Source: Streptomyces gossypii
GTDB lineage: Bacteria > Actinomycetota > Actinomycetes > Streptomycetales > Streptomycetaceae
Direction: 5' to 3'
DNA length: 64,000 nt
NCBI RefSeq assembly: GCF_025165795.1
Contig: NZ_JAJAGO010000006.1
Span: forward strand, 310,001-374,000
Below the pieces are notes generated by a model that was not told the DNA's origin, did not search any database, and saw nothing but the letters and a program-made list of their open reading frames with translations. Positions 1 to 8,917 of the stretch are shown piece by piece (within the stretch, counting starts at the first letter, position 1; each line of letters opens with the position of its first letter). The position numbers were made by a program, and so were the translations under genes.

Positions 1-218
1 GTGGCGCACAGTGAACCGCGTCGGGCGTGGGGAAGTGATGTCCGGGCCATGGGAACCTCCGGGTCGCTCCCCCGAACATCCACCTCCCGGTGCCGCCCCG
101 CACGCCCGGCTAGTCCGTTCAGGCCCGCACTCACCCGATCGCCCCGCGCCGTGGCGCTGCTGCACGCGATCCGTCAGCGTGGTGGAGGGGAGCCGGACGA
201 GGCAGGGCGGAGACTGCG

Positions 219-488
219 ATGGCGAACGGACACGCGTGTGACGTGGTGGGCACGGCCGACCACGACGAGAACGCCGCCGACCGCGCCTTGACCGCTCTCT
301 GCTGGTGGCGCACCGACCTCCCGCAAGGCGTGTGCGAGGACTACTGGCGCGATGTGCACGGGATCATGTTCGCCCGCACCCCCGGTGGGCCGGTGATCCG
401 GTACTACAGTCGTTGCGCATGGATGCTTCCCTGCCCACCCGGCGCACGCTCATCGGCGTGGCCGCTGCCGCCGGGGTCGCAGCGCTGA
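219..488 (+). pseudogene. EthD-domain-like protein, truncated N-terminal fragment
   Basis: A short ORF starts at ATG 219. Residues 25-55 carry the run CWWRTDLPQGVCEDYWRDVH followed by GIMFARTPG, which resembles the start of Streptomyces EthD-type alpha+beta barrel proteins (LCWW..DLP...EDYWR..HG..). From about residue 60 the similarity stops and the reading becomes arbitrary, while the next gene starts inside it at 419. I read it as the 5' remnant of an EthD-family gene whose remainder was lost. No function can be assigned to the fragment. The family call rests on recognising the motif by eye. Confidence 0.4.
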
Positions 489-1756
489 CCGGTTGTGCCA
501 AGGACGAGTCGGGCGAGAAGGGGAAGAAACAGCCTTCGCCCACCCCGTCCGCCACCGACGCGGCCCGGCTCGGCGACGCCCCGCCCGCCGCCGACACCGC
601 TTCGGCCAGATCGACGGACGGGGCTTGGCGCTATACGCGGCTCTCGCCCGAGCACAACGCCTCCTACCACGCACTCGCCGTCACGTCGCGGGACGACGTG
701 TGGCTGCTGGGGACGCGGGAGAAACAATCCTCCGCTCCGTTCCTCGAGCACTGGGACGGGAAGCGGTGGAGCGAGCCCGCGCCGCCCGACGAGCTGAAAG
801 CGGGTGGCCGGCGCTCCTCCTGCGCACTGGCCGCGGGCGCGCCCGGCGAGGTCTGGCTCGCGCAGCGCACGGGGGAGGACGGACAGCTCGCCGTGTTCCG
901 CCGGAAGGGCGGGTCGTGGCAGCGGCTACCCGACCCCCCGGCCGTCAAGGGCGGCCGATGGTCGGACGGGGCGACGGAAGGCGCCTGGTGTGTGGCCTCG
1001 GGGGCGCACCTGTGGGCCAGCCCCTACGGCAAGGTCGTGCACTGGGACGGGAAACGCTGGGATGTCCCCGCTCTCCCCTTCCCCGCCGCCGCTCTCGCCG
1101 CCGCGCCCGCCGAGGACGGCACCCCCCGCGCCTGGGTGGCCGGATCGGTGGACACCGAGTGCGGTCAGGGGGAGTGCTACCCGCAGCCCGCCACGGCCCG
1201 GTGGGCGGACGGCGCCTGGCAGCGGCTCGACACCCCCTCGTACCACTTCCCCGACCCCGTGCCGCCCGAGGCGTCCGCCACGCTCGACACCCTCGTTCAC
1301 GACCCCGTGAGCGGCCGTCTGTGGGCGCTCGGCCGCCACGGCTTCAACCACGGCGAGGTGGACAACGAGCCCGACGACGAGAGCGTCGTGCTGACCGGTG
1401 ACGGCGCTGCGTGGACGAAAGTGCGCACTCCCGAGTTCGGCCGTGCCCTCTCGACCGCCGAGACCGTCCCCGACGGAACGGGCGGGCTGCTCCTGGACTC
1501 GCGGACACGCCGCACCGAGGACGGGAAGGTGCACAAGCTGCACGACCCGGGCCGGCTGCCCGAGCCGTCCGAGGTGCCGAAGCCGAAACGAAGGTACGAC
1601 TTCAAGCAGCCGTTTGACATCGCCACGACGCGACTGATCCCCGGCACCCGGACCGTCCTCGCGGCGGGAGTCGTGATCTTCAACAACTCCTCGCCCACCG
1701 GGAACCCGCCACGGCGTCCCGTACTTGCCCGCTACGACGCGGGCGGCAAGGGCTGA
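419..1756 (+). CDS. Tat-type lipoprotein with WDGKRW beta-propeller-like repeats
   Basis: Product of 445 aa. The ATG at 419 is preferred over the longer frame because it opens directly into a signal peptide: TRRTLIG (twin arginine, residues 7-13), an Ala-rich hydrophobic stretch, then a lipobox LTGC with the lipidated Cys at residue 26. A low-complexity Lys/Ser/Pro linker follows. The mature part repeats a motif of the type HWDGKRW (near residues 110 and 210, with a third variant WADGAW near 265), as in kelch/BNR-like propellers whose blades are rich in Trp. It is therefore probably an extracytoplasmic, membrane-tethered protein that binds a ligand or partner. No catalytic motif is visible and the exact role is unknown. 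Confidence 0.8.
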   Translation: MDASLPTRRTLIGVAAAAGVAALTGCAKDESGEKGKKQPSPTPSATDAARLGDAPPAADTASARSTDGAWRYTRLSPEHNASYHALAVTSRDDVWLLGTREKQSSAPFLEHWDGKRWSEPAPPDELKAGGRRSSCALAAGAPGEVWLAQRTGEDGQLAVFRRKGGSWQRLPDPPAVKGGRWSDGATEGAWCVASGAHLWASPYGKVVHWDGKRWDVPALPFPAAALAAAPAEDGTPRAWVAGSVDTECGQGECYPQPATARWADGAWQRLDTPSYHFPDPVPPEASATLDTLVHDPVSGRLWALGRHGFNHGEVDNEPDDESVVLTGDGAAWTKVRTPEFGRALSTAETVPDGTGGLLLDSRTRRTEDGKVHKLHDPGRLPEPSEVPKPKRRYDFKQPFDIATTRLIPGTRTVLAAGVVIFNNSSPTGNPPRRPVLARYDAGGKG

Positions 1757-1861
1757 CCCTGCTGTTCGCCACACGGGCGGTGAAGTCCCGGGGCGCCGGG
1801 TTCCCCGTCGCCCGGCGGGGCAGATCCGGCACACCTGGCGGGCCGTTTCGGGAGATCGGGT

Positions 1862-2140
1862 CTACCTATTGCCACGTTGGACATTCCGCTCGCTCTGTTG
1901 GCGCTTCATGTATTTCCACGAAACTGTCGAAAGAATGAGCGACACGCAGCCGATCGCTATGAGCGTCAATCGCACGGTGAGGCCCTTGTTGGTGATGGCC
2001 CCTATGAAGCCGGCCAAGGTTCCACAACAACCGAGAAAGAGCGATCGCCACCCGAGGAGCATTTCGCTCAACCCGGCGGCGGAGCCCTTGAGGAATCCGC
2101 CACCCTGTAGTGATTCCCACTTACTTTCCCTGTTCGTCAT
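1862..2140 (-). CDS. Small membrane protein, unknown function
   Basis: A 92-aa protein with two hydrophobic stretches (about residues 34-50 and 58-76) separated by a short polar turn, and a basic C-terminal tail (KYMKRQQSERN). It looks like a two-helix membrane protein. I do not recognise a family. Codon use is less GC-biased than its neighbours, and it lies at the edge of an IS-rich, degenerate stretch, so it may be acquired DNA. A remnant of something larger is also possible. Confidence 0.5.
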   Translation of the reverse strand: MTNRESKWESLQGGGFLKGSAAGLSEMLLGWRSLFLGCCGTLAGFIGAITNKGLTVRLTLIAIGCVSLILSTVSWKYMKRQQSERNVQRGNR

Positions 2141-2213
2141 CTCATCCCCACAGCATTACCGGAAGGGCACCCCCTTCCCGGATGACAGATACCCGGCTCA
2201 TGCACTCATGCGC

Positions 2214-2700
2214 TTATGCGGTGCGCTTCATGTTACTTGACCGCAGTTCGTGTTGGCGTTCGAACTGCACGGGCAGACTTGCCCGATGGCCGAGTGGCGT
2301 CGCCAGGTGTTGTACTGATTGAGCCAACGGAACACTCTGCGGCGGCAGTTGGGGACTCCGTCCCAGCGCTGGGCGCGCCCTGGAGGATCTCCTGTTTCAG
2401 GGATGAGTGGAAACTCTCGCAGGCAGCGTTGTCCGCGGAGGTCCCGACGGCGCCCATGGACTGGGTCACCCCCAGATCTTTGCAGAGCCTGGCGAAGTCT
2501 TTTGACGTGTATTGCGCCCCGTGATCGGAATGGAACTGTGCACCCTCCGGGCTGCCGCGGGTCGGTGCGGCGTCTTTGAGCGGGTCGGCGACGAGCTCGG
2601 TACGCATATGGCCGGCGATCGACCAGCCGACCACCCGGCGCGAGAAGCAGTCCAGGACGGTCGCCAGATAGGAACAGATCCGGTCTTCATGGAAGCCCGC
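2214..2700 (-). mobile_element. IS3-family transposase (OrfB) remnant, frameshifted and truncated
   Basis: Read leftwards from about 2700, the sequence encodes the integrase core of an IS3-family OrfB: VLDCFSRRVVGWSIAGHM, FHSDHGAQYTSKDFARLC, and SADNAACESFHSSLKQE, which supply two Asp and the Glu of the DDE triad. It breaks frame twice near the C terminus. After LKQEILQGA the frame moves to VFRWLNQYNTWRRHSAIG (about 2333-2287), then again to FERQHELRSSNMKRTA ending in TAA at 2214. The N-terminal half of OrfB and all of OrfA are missing. No terminal inverted repeats were identified. The element is dead. Confidence 0.8.
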
Positions 2701-2717
2701 GGCCTGCGGGACCAACC

Positions 2718-3284
2718 TTCGAGCTCCTCGAAGGAAAGCAACCCCCGGAACACACACGGGACCTGTACTTCGCCGCAGGTGTTCTCTGCGGGGTGCTGGC
2801 CAACGCCGGCTTTGACCTGGGTGCCTATCCGGCGGCTGAGACACAGGCCCGTGCGTACGGTCAGCTCAACGATCTAACCGAAGCTTCGCGCAACCTGCAG
2901 AACGCCGAGAACCTACGCGACCAGCTCCTGGAGAACGACAACCTGCCCGGCGGCATGATGGCTTTCCCGTTGGCCAAACAACTCTTCTACGCGAGCACAA
3001 CTCATCTGTGGCTGGGCACGGAGCCTGCACTCACCGATGCTCAGAGGCGCGCCGAGGAAGCCATCGGGATGTTCGAAATGGCCGAGCTGGCAGAGCGCAG
3101 AGCCGGGGAACTGGCGCTGGCCCGCCTGGACCTGGCGATGGCGCGCTTGGGTCGTGGCGACGCGGACGGAGCCGCTGCCGAGGTGCATTGCGTACTTCCT
3201 GTCGCAGCACGTCGCCGGACCGAAAGTGTCGCGCGACGACTGAGTCAGTTCGAACGGCGACTCGCCATAAGCCCTGCGGCGTAG
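2718..3284 (+). pseudogene. C-terminal fragment of a TPR-type helix-turn-helix regulator
   Basis: An open frame begins abruptly at the transposase remnant with FELLEGKQPPEHTRDLYFAA and runs about 188 codons to TAG 3282-3284. It contains helical repeat-like sequence (YPAAETQARAYGQLNDLTEA, FPLAKQLFYASTTHLWLG, ELALARLDLAMARLGRGDAD) and a basic helix RRTESVARRLSQFERRL. This is the style of the tetratricopeptide-rich C-terminal half of Streptomyces XRE-family regulators. The N-terminal DNA-binding half is absent, apparently removed when the IS3-like element inserted. The stop codon lies at the junction with the next gene fragment. Not expected to be functional. Confidence 0.6.
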
Positions 3285-3775
3285 CGACGTCGTCCTTTCC
3301 ATCTGCCCACCACACGCGGCGGAGGACATCGCGACCAGTGTCTCTGACCAAGGCTTTGAGGGCATGTACGTGGACGCCCACGCCATCAGTCCGATCCGGA
3401 TGGAGCGGAGCGCGCAGAGCTTCCCGCCCGGAGTCACGGTTGTCGACGGCGGGATCATAGGCCCACCCCCCGAGGAGGGGAAGACCGCCAGGCTGTACCT
3501 GGCGGCAGACCACAGTTTCGACGCCCTCGAAGCCGTCTTGAGGGGACAGCCGTACATACACGCTCTGCGGGACAGCAGTTGGGGTCGGCGTCGGCCTTGA
3601 AAATGGCTTCCGCCTCCTTCCAGAAGACGGCCCGCACGTTGGCCGGTGTGGCGCACGCCCTGGCTGATGCTCACGGAGTAGGGGACCAACTGGTCGCGGA
3701 GGGCCGCGAGATGCAGGACCAGATGCTGGCCGACCGGGACGACCTGCCGAGCGCGGCGGCTCGCCCACGCTCTGG
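3271..3775 (+). pseudogene. NAD(P)-dependent oxidoreductase (6PGDH/HIBADH-like), broken
   Basis: Two frames together give a recognisable beta-hydroxyacid-dehydrogenase-like protein. From 3283, SDVVLSICPPHAAEDIATSV, GMYVDAHAISP and VVDGGIIGPPP form the later part of the Rossmann NAD-binding domain. After about 3565 the frame shifts to LGSASALKMASASFQKTA and VAHALADAHGVGDQLVAEG, the helical C-terminal domain. The nucleotide-binding N terminus is missing, the middle is shortened, and the end runs into the IS5 fragment on the other strand. The match was made by family recognition. The broken state is directly visible. Confidence 0.65.
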
Positions 3776-3990
3776 CCGCCGCTTCCATGCGCAGGTCGTG
3801 GGGCAGATAGCGCCACTGGCAGGACGGTGCGGGCCAGATACAGGAGCCGGTTGACGATCTCCCGCATGTCGTAGTCGCCCTCGTGCCCGCTGCCCGAGGG
3901 AAGCCGCCCCTTCCACGCGGTGATGACCGGCCGGATCAGCTCCCACGCCTCATCCGGCAGATCGCTCGGGTACGGCTGCCGCCCGCCCAT
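3776..3990 (-). mobile_element. IS5-family transposase N-terminal remnant
   Basis: From ATG 3990 leftwards the product begins MGGRQPYPSDLPDEAWELIR, continues PVITAWKGRLPSGSGHEGDY and MREIVNRLLYLART, the N-terminal DUF4096-type domain of Streptomyces IS5-family transposases. A frameshift near 3825 moves the expected QWRYLPHDLRMEAAARAW into another frame. The DDE catalytic part is missing and the fragment stops against the oxidoreductase remnant. No terminal repeats were identified. Confidence 0.7.
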
Positions 3991-4170
3991 ACCCACCAGC
4001 AGGCCGCACCCCCGGCCGTCGACGACGCTCCGCGTCGCCTCCCTCCTCCGCCTTGGATCCGAAGCCCCATGACGCCGCTCGCTGATCCACTGGCTATCGT
4101 GCACCAGGTCGTAAGCTGTGCCGTCATGGCGGACACGCAGCCTCGCAGGAGGCCATGGTGAGGATGGATC

Positions 4171-5040
4171 GTGCCCGGTGTGGTGACGGCAGGCCTGGCT
4201 TTGTGGATCTTCGGGCCGGGAGCCGGGTGGGTGGTCGAGCATGTCGACGGCGTTCACGGGTTGACCGGTGAGCAGGACGCCCAAGCGAAGAACAACGTGC
4301 GGGGGCGCATGCTTCAGGCGGGTGCCGGCCTGCTCGCCACGGTGGCGGTGTTCTACACGGCCCGTACCTACCGGCTCAGCCAGCAGCAGCAGGTGACCGA
4401 CCGCTACACCACGACGGTCGAGCAGCTAGGCTCCGCAAGCCTGGAGGTGCGGCTCGGCGGCATCTACGCGCTGGAGCGCATCGCCCGCGACTCGCCGCGC
4501 GACCACGGTGCGGTGATGGCGGTTCTGGCCGCGTTCGTCCGCGAGCGTTCTCGCGACGAAGACGCCCACCCGGCGATGGGAGAGGCTTACGGGCAGACGT
4601 CCGGGCAGCAGGTGCGGCTGCGGGGGGACCTACAGGCCGCCCTCTCGGCGATCGGCCGCCGCGACCACCGCAGCGACTCCGGCAAGATTTACCTTTCTGA
4701 TGCCGACCTGAGGGGCGCTGACCTGCGCGGCGCGTACCTGGCCGGGGCGGGGATGCGCGGCTCGGACCTCTCCGGTGTGAACTTCGGCGACTGCAATCTC
4801 GTCGGGGCGAACCTCGTCGGGGCGAACCTGGCCGGTTCGGCGCTGGGCGGAGACATGCGTGGCATACGCCTGAAAGACGCGGACCTGACCGGGGCGTGGC
4901 TAGCCGGTGTGCCTCTGCACGGCGCAGACTTGACCCGGGCGAAGCTATCCGGCGCGAACCTGGCGGGTGCTGACCTGCGCGGCGCGAACCTGGAGGACGC
5001 CGACTTGACCGATGCCGACCTGACCGGTGCCCTCAGGTGA
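4171..5040 (+). CDS. Membrane-anchored pentapeptide-repeat protein
   Basis: Product of 289 aa. Two hydrophobic segments (about residues 5-25 and 48-64) precede a cytoplasmic basic stretch (TARTYRLSQQQQVTDRYTTT) and the conserved block EQLGSASLEVRLGGIYALER. From residue 172 to the end runs a pentapeptide-repeat array of the A(D/N)LxG type (DADLRGADLRGAYLAGA and so on, about 22 units), which folds as a right-handed beta-helix. Such proteins are common in Streptomyces and their role is generally unknown. Some pentapeptide proteins mimic DNA, but this anchored class has no demonstrated target that I know of. The GTG start at 4171 gives a rather short first helix, so the 5' end may have been trimmed by the neighbouring rearrangements. 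Confidence 0.75.
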   Translation: MPGVVTAGLALWIFGPGAGWVVEHVDGVHGLTGEQDAQAKNNVRGRMLQAGAGLLATVAVFYTARTYRLSQQQQVTDRYTTTVEQLGSASLEVRLGGIYALERIARDSPRDHGAVMAVLAAFVRERSRDEDAHPAMGEAYGQTSGQQVRLRGDLQAALSAIGRRDHRSDSGKIYLSDADLRGADLRGAYLAGAGMRGSDLSGVNFGDCNLVGANLVGANLAGSALGGDMRGIRLKDADLTGAWLAGVPLHGADLTRAKLSGANLAGADLRGANLEDADLTDADLTGALR

Positions 5041-5243
5041 CGCCGTTCGCCTTCGGTGGAGCACACGCCGGTAGCTTCCGGCCCGGGAAATCACATCCGA
5101 GGTGCGCGCTGTGGGATTCGTCCTCGGCAGGGTCCCCGCCGAGCCCACCGGTCAGCACCCCCGTGTGTCCGGCATGCTGCACGACTTCGGCAATGCTCTT
5201 CGCCTGACCGCCGCGTCCAGTCCCCTACACCCGCACCTGGAGT

Positions 5244-5640
5244 GTGACGAGTGAAGGCTTGGAGCTGCGCCACGCCACCGACATTGAGGCCGTGTGGAAC
5301 ACGCTGATCGAGGTGTACGCGGAGGTACGGGCCGACCAACTGCACCAGCCGCACTACTCGGTGGAGCGGTACGGAGAACGCCTGACGCGCCACGGAGCCG
5401 AACCCGGCTGGGAGGCCGTGACCGCTGGTGGCGCCGGATGGCCACGCCTGCGCGAGGGCACCACCGACCGGGCCACCGTCGCGCTCAAGGAGATCATGCT
5501 GCGGGTGCCATGGCGCGGTACCGGCACCGCCCGTCGCCGGTCCCGTTCTCACCGCAATGCGGCGCGCCATCCGAGAGCCCGCGTCCGCGTCGGGCTCGGC
5601 GGAGCCGTGCGACGCCGACGAGCGGCACCAGTGATCGCGC
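5244..5640 (+). pseudogene. GNAT-family N-acetyltransferase, frameshifted and deleted
   Basis: From GTG 5244 the product starts like an intact GNAT protein (LELRHATDIEAVWNTLIEVY, HYSVERYGERLTRHGAEPGW). The central acetyl-CoA-binding part is then damaged. A piece reading DRWWRRMATP lies in a different frame around 5428, after which the first frame resumes with TVALKEIMLRVPWRGTGTAR, containing the RGTGTARR CoA-loop-like motif. Beyond about 5545 the sequence degenerates and the last strand of the fold is not recognisable. The gene appears to have lost segments and shifted frame, so no activity is expected. Confidence 0.65.
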
Positions 5641-5780
5641 AGCAGACCGTCGTGAATGCGCGGGCGCAGCAGGCGGCTGCGGCCGGTGACCGGCTGCGCC
5701 TGCCGTCAGGGAGATCCCTGCGGAGGACGAATGCATAGCATGGGTGTCCCATGGTCCGCGTACGGCAGGAGTCCGCCCTC

Positions 5781-6560
5781 ATGACAGAGCGCAAGCCCAT
5801 CGAATCGTGGCTCACCGACATGGATGGGGTGCTGATGCACGAGGGCGTCCCGATCCCCGGTGCCGACGCCTTCATCAAGAAGCTGCGCGACTCCGGCCGG
5901 CCCTTCCTGGTGCTGACCAACAATTCGATGTACACCGCCCGGGACCTGCACGCCCGTCTGAACCGGATCGGGCTCGAAGTGCCGGTGGAGAACATCTGGA
6001 CCTCCGCCCTTGCCACCGCGAAGTTCCTGGACACCCAGCACCCCGGCGGTACCGCGTACGTCATCGGCGAGGCCGGCCTGACCACGGCCCTGCACGACGC
6101 GGCTTACGTGATGACCGACGCCGAGCCTGACTTCGTGGTCCTGGGCGAGACCCGGACCTACTCGTTCGAAGCGCTGACGAAGGCCATCCGCCTGATCAAC
6201 AACGGCTCCCGGTTCGTCGCCACCAACCCGGACAACACCGGACCGTCGCCGGATGGCGCACTGCCCGCGACAGGTTCCGTGGCTGCGCTGATCACGAAGG
6301 CCACAGGGAAGGAGCCGTACTTCGTCGGCAAGCCGAACCCGCTGATGATGCGGACCGGCCTGAACGTCATCGGAGCGCACTCCGAGAGCAGCGCCATGAT
6401 CGGTGACCGGATGGACACGGACGTACTGGCCGGGCTCGAAGCCGGGATGGAGACCTTCCTCGTCCTCACCGGGCTGACCACGAAGAGTGACATCGACAAG
6501 TACCCGTACCGGCCGACCACGGTCGTGGACTCGATCGCGGACCTGGTGGACCGCATCTGA
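5781..6560 (+). CDS. HAD-IIA (NagD-like) phosphatase
   Basis: A 259-aa HAD-superfamily IIA hydrolase of the NagD/PNPase-like group, acting on small phosphorylated metabolites in the cytoplasm. Motif I is WLTDMDGVL (nucleophile and acid Asp, residues 12-14), motif II is VLTNNS, and motif III/IV is GDRMDTDVLAGLEAGM. The cap domain lies between them, with GETRTYSFEALTKAI and ATNPD. ATG 5781 follows CAGGAG at a spacing of 9 nt and is preferred over the upstream in-frame ATG at 5751. It is the first intact ordinary gene after the degenerate stretch. The physiological substrate cannot be told from sequence. Confidence 0.88.
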   Translation: MTERKPIESWLTDMDGVLMHEGVPIPGADAFIKKLRDSGRPFLVLTNNSMYTARDLHARLNRIGLEVPVENIWTSALATAKFLDTQHPGGTAYVIGEAGLTTALHDAAYVMTDAEPDFVVLGETRTYSFEALTKAIRLINNGSRFVATNPDNTGPSPDGALPATGSVAALITKATGKEPYFVGKPNPLMMRTGLNVIGAHSESSAMIGDRMDTDVLAGLEAGMETFLVLTGLTTKSDIDKYPYRPTTVVDSIADLVDRI

Positions 6561-6667
6561 TCGTGGGCCATCCGACGGGCTGTCAGGCAGGCAGAGAGTG
6601 ACGCGGCGTGGCAGGCCGTCGTTGGCGCCCCGGCCGCCGCCGGTGCCCCTGTGGCAAGGTGGGCCGC

Positions 6668-7756
6668 ATGCATGCTGCCACCAGTGACCTGCGCGTCGGC
6701 CTGATCGGCTACGGCGTGGCCGGATCCTTCTTCCACGCCCCGCTCATCGCCGCCACCAGCGGTCTCGCGCTAGACGCGGTGGTCACCTCCGACCCGGCCC
6801 GCCAGCGGCAGATCCACGACGAACACGGCACCGGCGTCCGTACGGTCGCGTCGGCCGACGCACTGTTCGCCGACGCCGGGGCGCGGCCCCTCGACCTGAT
6901 CGTGGTCGCCTCGCCGAACCGCACCCATGTGCCGCTCGCCCGCCGGGCGCTCGAAGCGGGCCTCGCCGTCGTCGTCGACAAGCCGCTCGCGGCGACGGCG
7001 GCTGAGGCGGACGCGCTCGCCACCCTCGCCGACGAACGCGGCCTGCTGCTCTCCGCCTTCCAGAACCGGCGCTGGGACAACGACTTCCTCACACTGCGCG
7101 CGCTCCTCGACGAGGGCGCGCTCGGCGAAGTGCACCGTTTCGAGTCACGCTTCGAGCGCTGGCGGCCCCAGCCGAAGGGCGGCTGGCGGGAGTCGGGCGA
7201 CCCGGCCGAAATCGGCGGGCTGCTGTACGACCTGGGCAGCCATCTCGTCGACCAGGCGCTGACACTCTTCGGACCGGCACGTTCCGTCTACGCGGAGTCG
7301 GACGTCCGCCGGGCGGGGGCCGGGGCAGACGACGACACGTTCCTGGCGGTCACCCACGAGAGCGGCGTCCGCTCACACCTGTGGATGAACTCGGTCGCCG
7401 CACAGCTCGGTCCCCGCTTCCGGATGCTCGGCAGCCGCGCCGCCTACGTCAAGCACGGCCTCGATCCGCAGGAGGCGGCGCTGCGGGCGGGGGCCCGCCC
7501 GCAGCGCGGGGAGCCGTGGGGCGTGGAGCCCGAAACGGCCTGGGGCACCCTCGGAACTCTTGAGGGGGCTCGCACGGTCCGCAGCCTCGACGGCGACTAT
7601 CCCGCCTACTACGCCGCGATCGCCACGGCCCTGCGTGACGGCGGACCGCCGCCCGTCACCGCGCGGGAGGCGGCGGCCACCCTGCGGGTCCTCGAAGCGG
7701 CCCGCCACGCGGCGGCCTCGGGCGACACGGTGCCGCTGACCGCCGCCCGCGACTGA
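6668..7756 (+). CDS. Gfo/Idh/MocA-family oxidoreductase
   Basis: A 362-aa NAD(P)-dependent dehydrogenase of the Gfo/Idh/MocA family, which acts on sugars, inositols or related hydroxylated substrates. The N-terminal Rossmann fold has GLIGYGVAGSFFHAP and VVASPNRTH. The family lysine is in VVDKPLAATAAEA, and the C-terminal substrate domain contains GGLLYDLGSHLVDQAL with the conserved Asp/His positions. The ATG at 6668 is chosen because it immediately precedes the Rossmann strand. The 20 in-frame residues upstream are Arg-rich and look non-coding. The gene stands alone, so the substrate stays open. Confidence 0.87.
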   Translation: MHAATSDLRVGLIGYGVAGSFFHAPLIAATSGLALDAVVTSDPARQRQIHDEHGTGVRTVASADALFADAGARPLDLIVVASPNRTHVPLARRALEAGLAVVVDKPLAATAAEADALATLADERGLLLSAFQNRRWDNDFLTLRALLDEGALGEVHRFESRFERWRPQPKGGWRESGDPAEIGGLLYDLGSHLVDQALTLFGPARSVYAESDVRRAGAGADDDTFLAVTHESGVRSHLWMNSVAAQLGPRFRMLGSRAAYVKHGLDPQEAALRAGARPQRGEPWGVEPETAWGTLGTLEGARTVRSLDGDYPAYYAAIATALRDGGPPPVTAREAAATLRVLEAARHAAASGDTVPLTAARD

Positions 7757-7952
7757 CCGCATCGCGCGGAGCCGCCCACGAGCGTCTGTCCGGGGGAACT
7801 GCGAGGACAGCCCGCAGGAGGCGCCTCCCCGGCTGCCGGGCCGGGAAGGCTGGTGCCGGGGCTCTCCGCCGCAGGCGGGGCACGGCTCGCGCGGCCGAGG
7901 ACCGCCCTCGTAGGCGGCGAGTCGCGGCCCCGCCGAGCTCGCCCGCTACGCG

Positions 7953-8804
7953 CTACGCGTCCCTGAGCATCTGGCGCTGGCGGCCCAGGCCGTCGATTTC
8001 CAGTTCGACGACATCACCCGCCCGCAGATAGGGCTTGGGGTCCGGCTGGCCCATGGCGACACCGGCCGGAGTACCGGTGTTGATGACGTCTCCCGGATAA
8101 AGCGTCATGAACCGGCTGACATAGCGCACGACTTCGGCCACCGGGAAGATCTGCTCGGACGTGCTGCCGTCCTGCCGCAGTTCGCCGTTGACCCACAGCC
8201 GCAACGCGAGCGCCTGCGGATCGGGCACCTCTTCGGAGGTCACCAGCCACGGGCCCAGCGGGTTGAAGGTCTCGCAGTTCTTGCCCTTGTCCCACTGGCC
8301 GCCGCGCTCGATCTGGAACTCGCGCTCCGAGACGTCGTGTGCGACGGCGTATCCGGCGACCGCAGCGAGCGCCTCCTCGTCCGTCTCCAGCCAGCGGGCC
8401 GTACGGCCGATCACGACGGCCAGTTCGACCTCCCAGTCCGTCTTCACACTGCCGCGCGGGACCAGCACCGTGTCGTCCGGACCGACGACCGTGTCCGGCG
8501 CCTTCATGAAGAGGATGGGCTCAGCCGGCACGGCCCCGCCGGTCTCCCGCGCGTGATCGTGGTAGTTCAGCCCGATGCACACGATCTTGCCGATACGGGC
8601 GAGGGGCGGGCCGGTCCGCAGGCCCGTCGCGTCCAGGACGGGCAGCTCCGCGGCCGCCGCACGCACCCAGGCGAGTGCGGCATCGTCCGCGAGCAGCGCC
8701 CCGTCGATGTCCGGCACCACACCGGACAGGTCGCGTAGCGTCCCCTCGGCGTCGAGCAGAGCCGGGCGCTCGGCCCCCTTCGTTCCCACACGCAGCAGCT
8801 TCAC
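7953..8804 (-). CDS. Fumarylacetoacetate-hydrolase-family protein
   Basis: A 283-aa FAH-superfamily enzyme (hydrolases, decarboxylases or isomerases of acyl-pyruvates and related diketo acids, Mg-dependent). Typical features are CIGLNYHDHARETG, the metal-ligand region DWEVELAVVIG, VAHDVSEREFQIERGGQWDK (the lid/substrate loop), and GDVINTGTPAGV near the C terminus. The GTG at 8804 is preferred because GGGAG lies 5-6 nt upstream and the protein then begins MKLLRVG as in other actinobacterial members. ATG 8822 would add six residues. No pathway partner is adjacent. Confidence 0.87.
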   Translation of the reverse strand: MKLLRVGTKGAERPALLDAEGTLRDLSGVVPDIDGALLADDAALAWVRAAAAELPVLDATGLRTGPPLARIGKIVCIGLNYHDHARETGGAVPAEPILFMKAPDTVVGPDDTVLVPRGSVKTDWEVELAVVIGRTARWLETDEEALAAVAGYAVAHDVSEREFQIERGGQWDKGKNCETFNPLGPWLVTSEEVPDPQALALRLWVNGELRQDGSTSEQIFPVAEVVRYVSRFMTLYPGDVINTGTPAGVAMGQPDPKPYLRAGDVVELEIDGLGRQRQMLRDA

Positions 8805-8917
8805 AATCACTCCCGTGGTCATGAACGATGGGGACGGCCATCGAGGCGGATTCGGCCAAGCCTCTGAGAGGCCACCCGGCAGCCTCCAGGAGCGGGCGCG
8901 GCTTCACAACCCCGTGT

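Noticed and set aside
3031..4284. A 417-aa minus-strand frame across the IS5 remnant
   Set aside because: Only the DUF4096-like part (3990 downwards) is protein-like. The rest is antisense to the oxidoreductase and regulator fragments.
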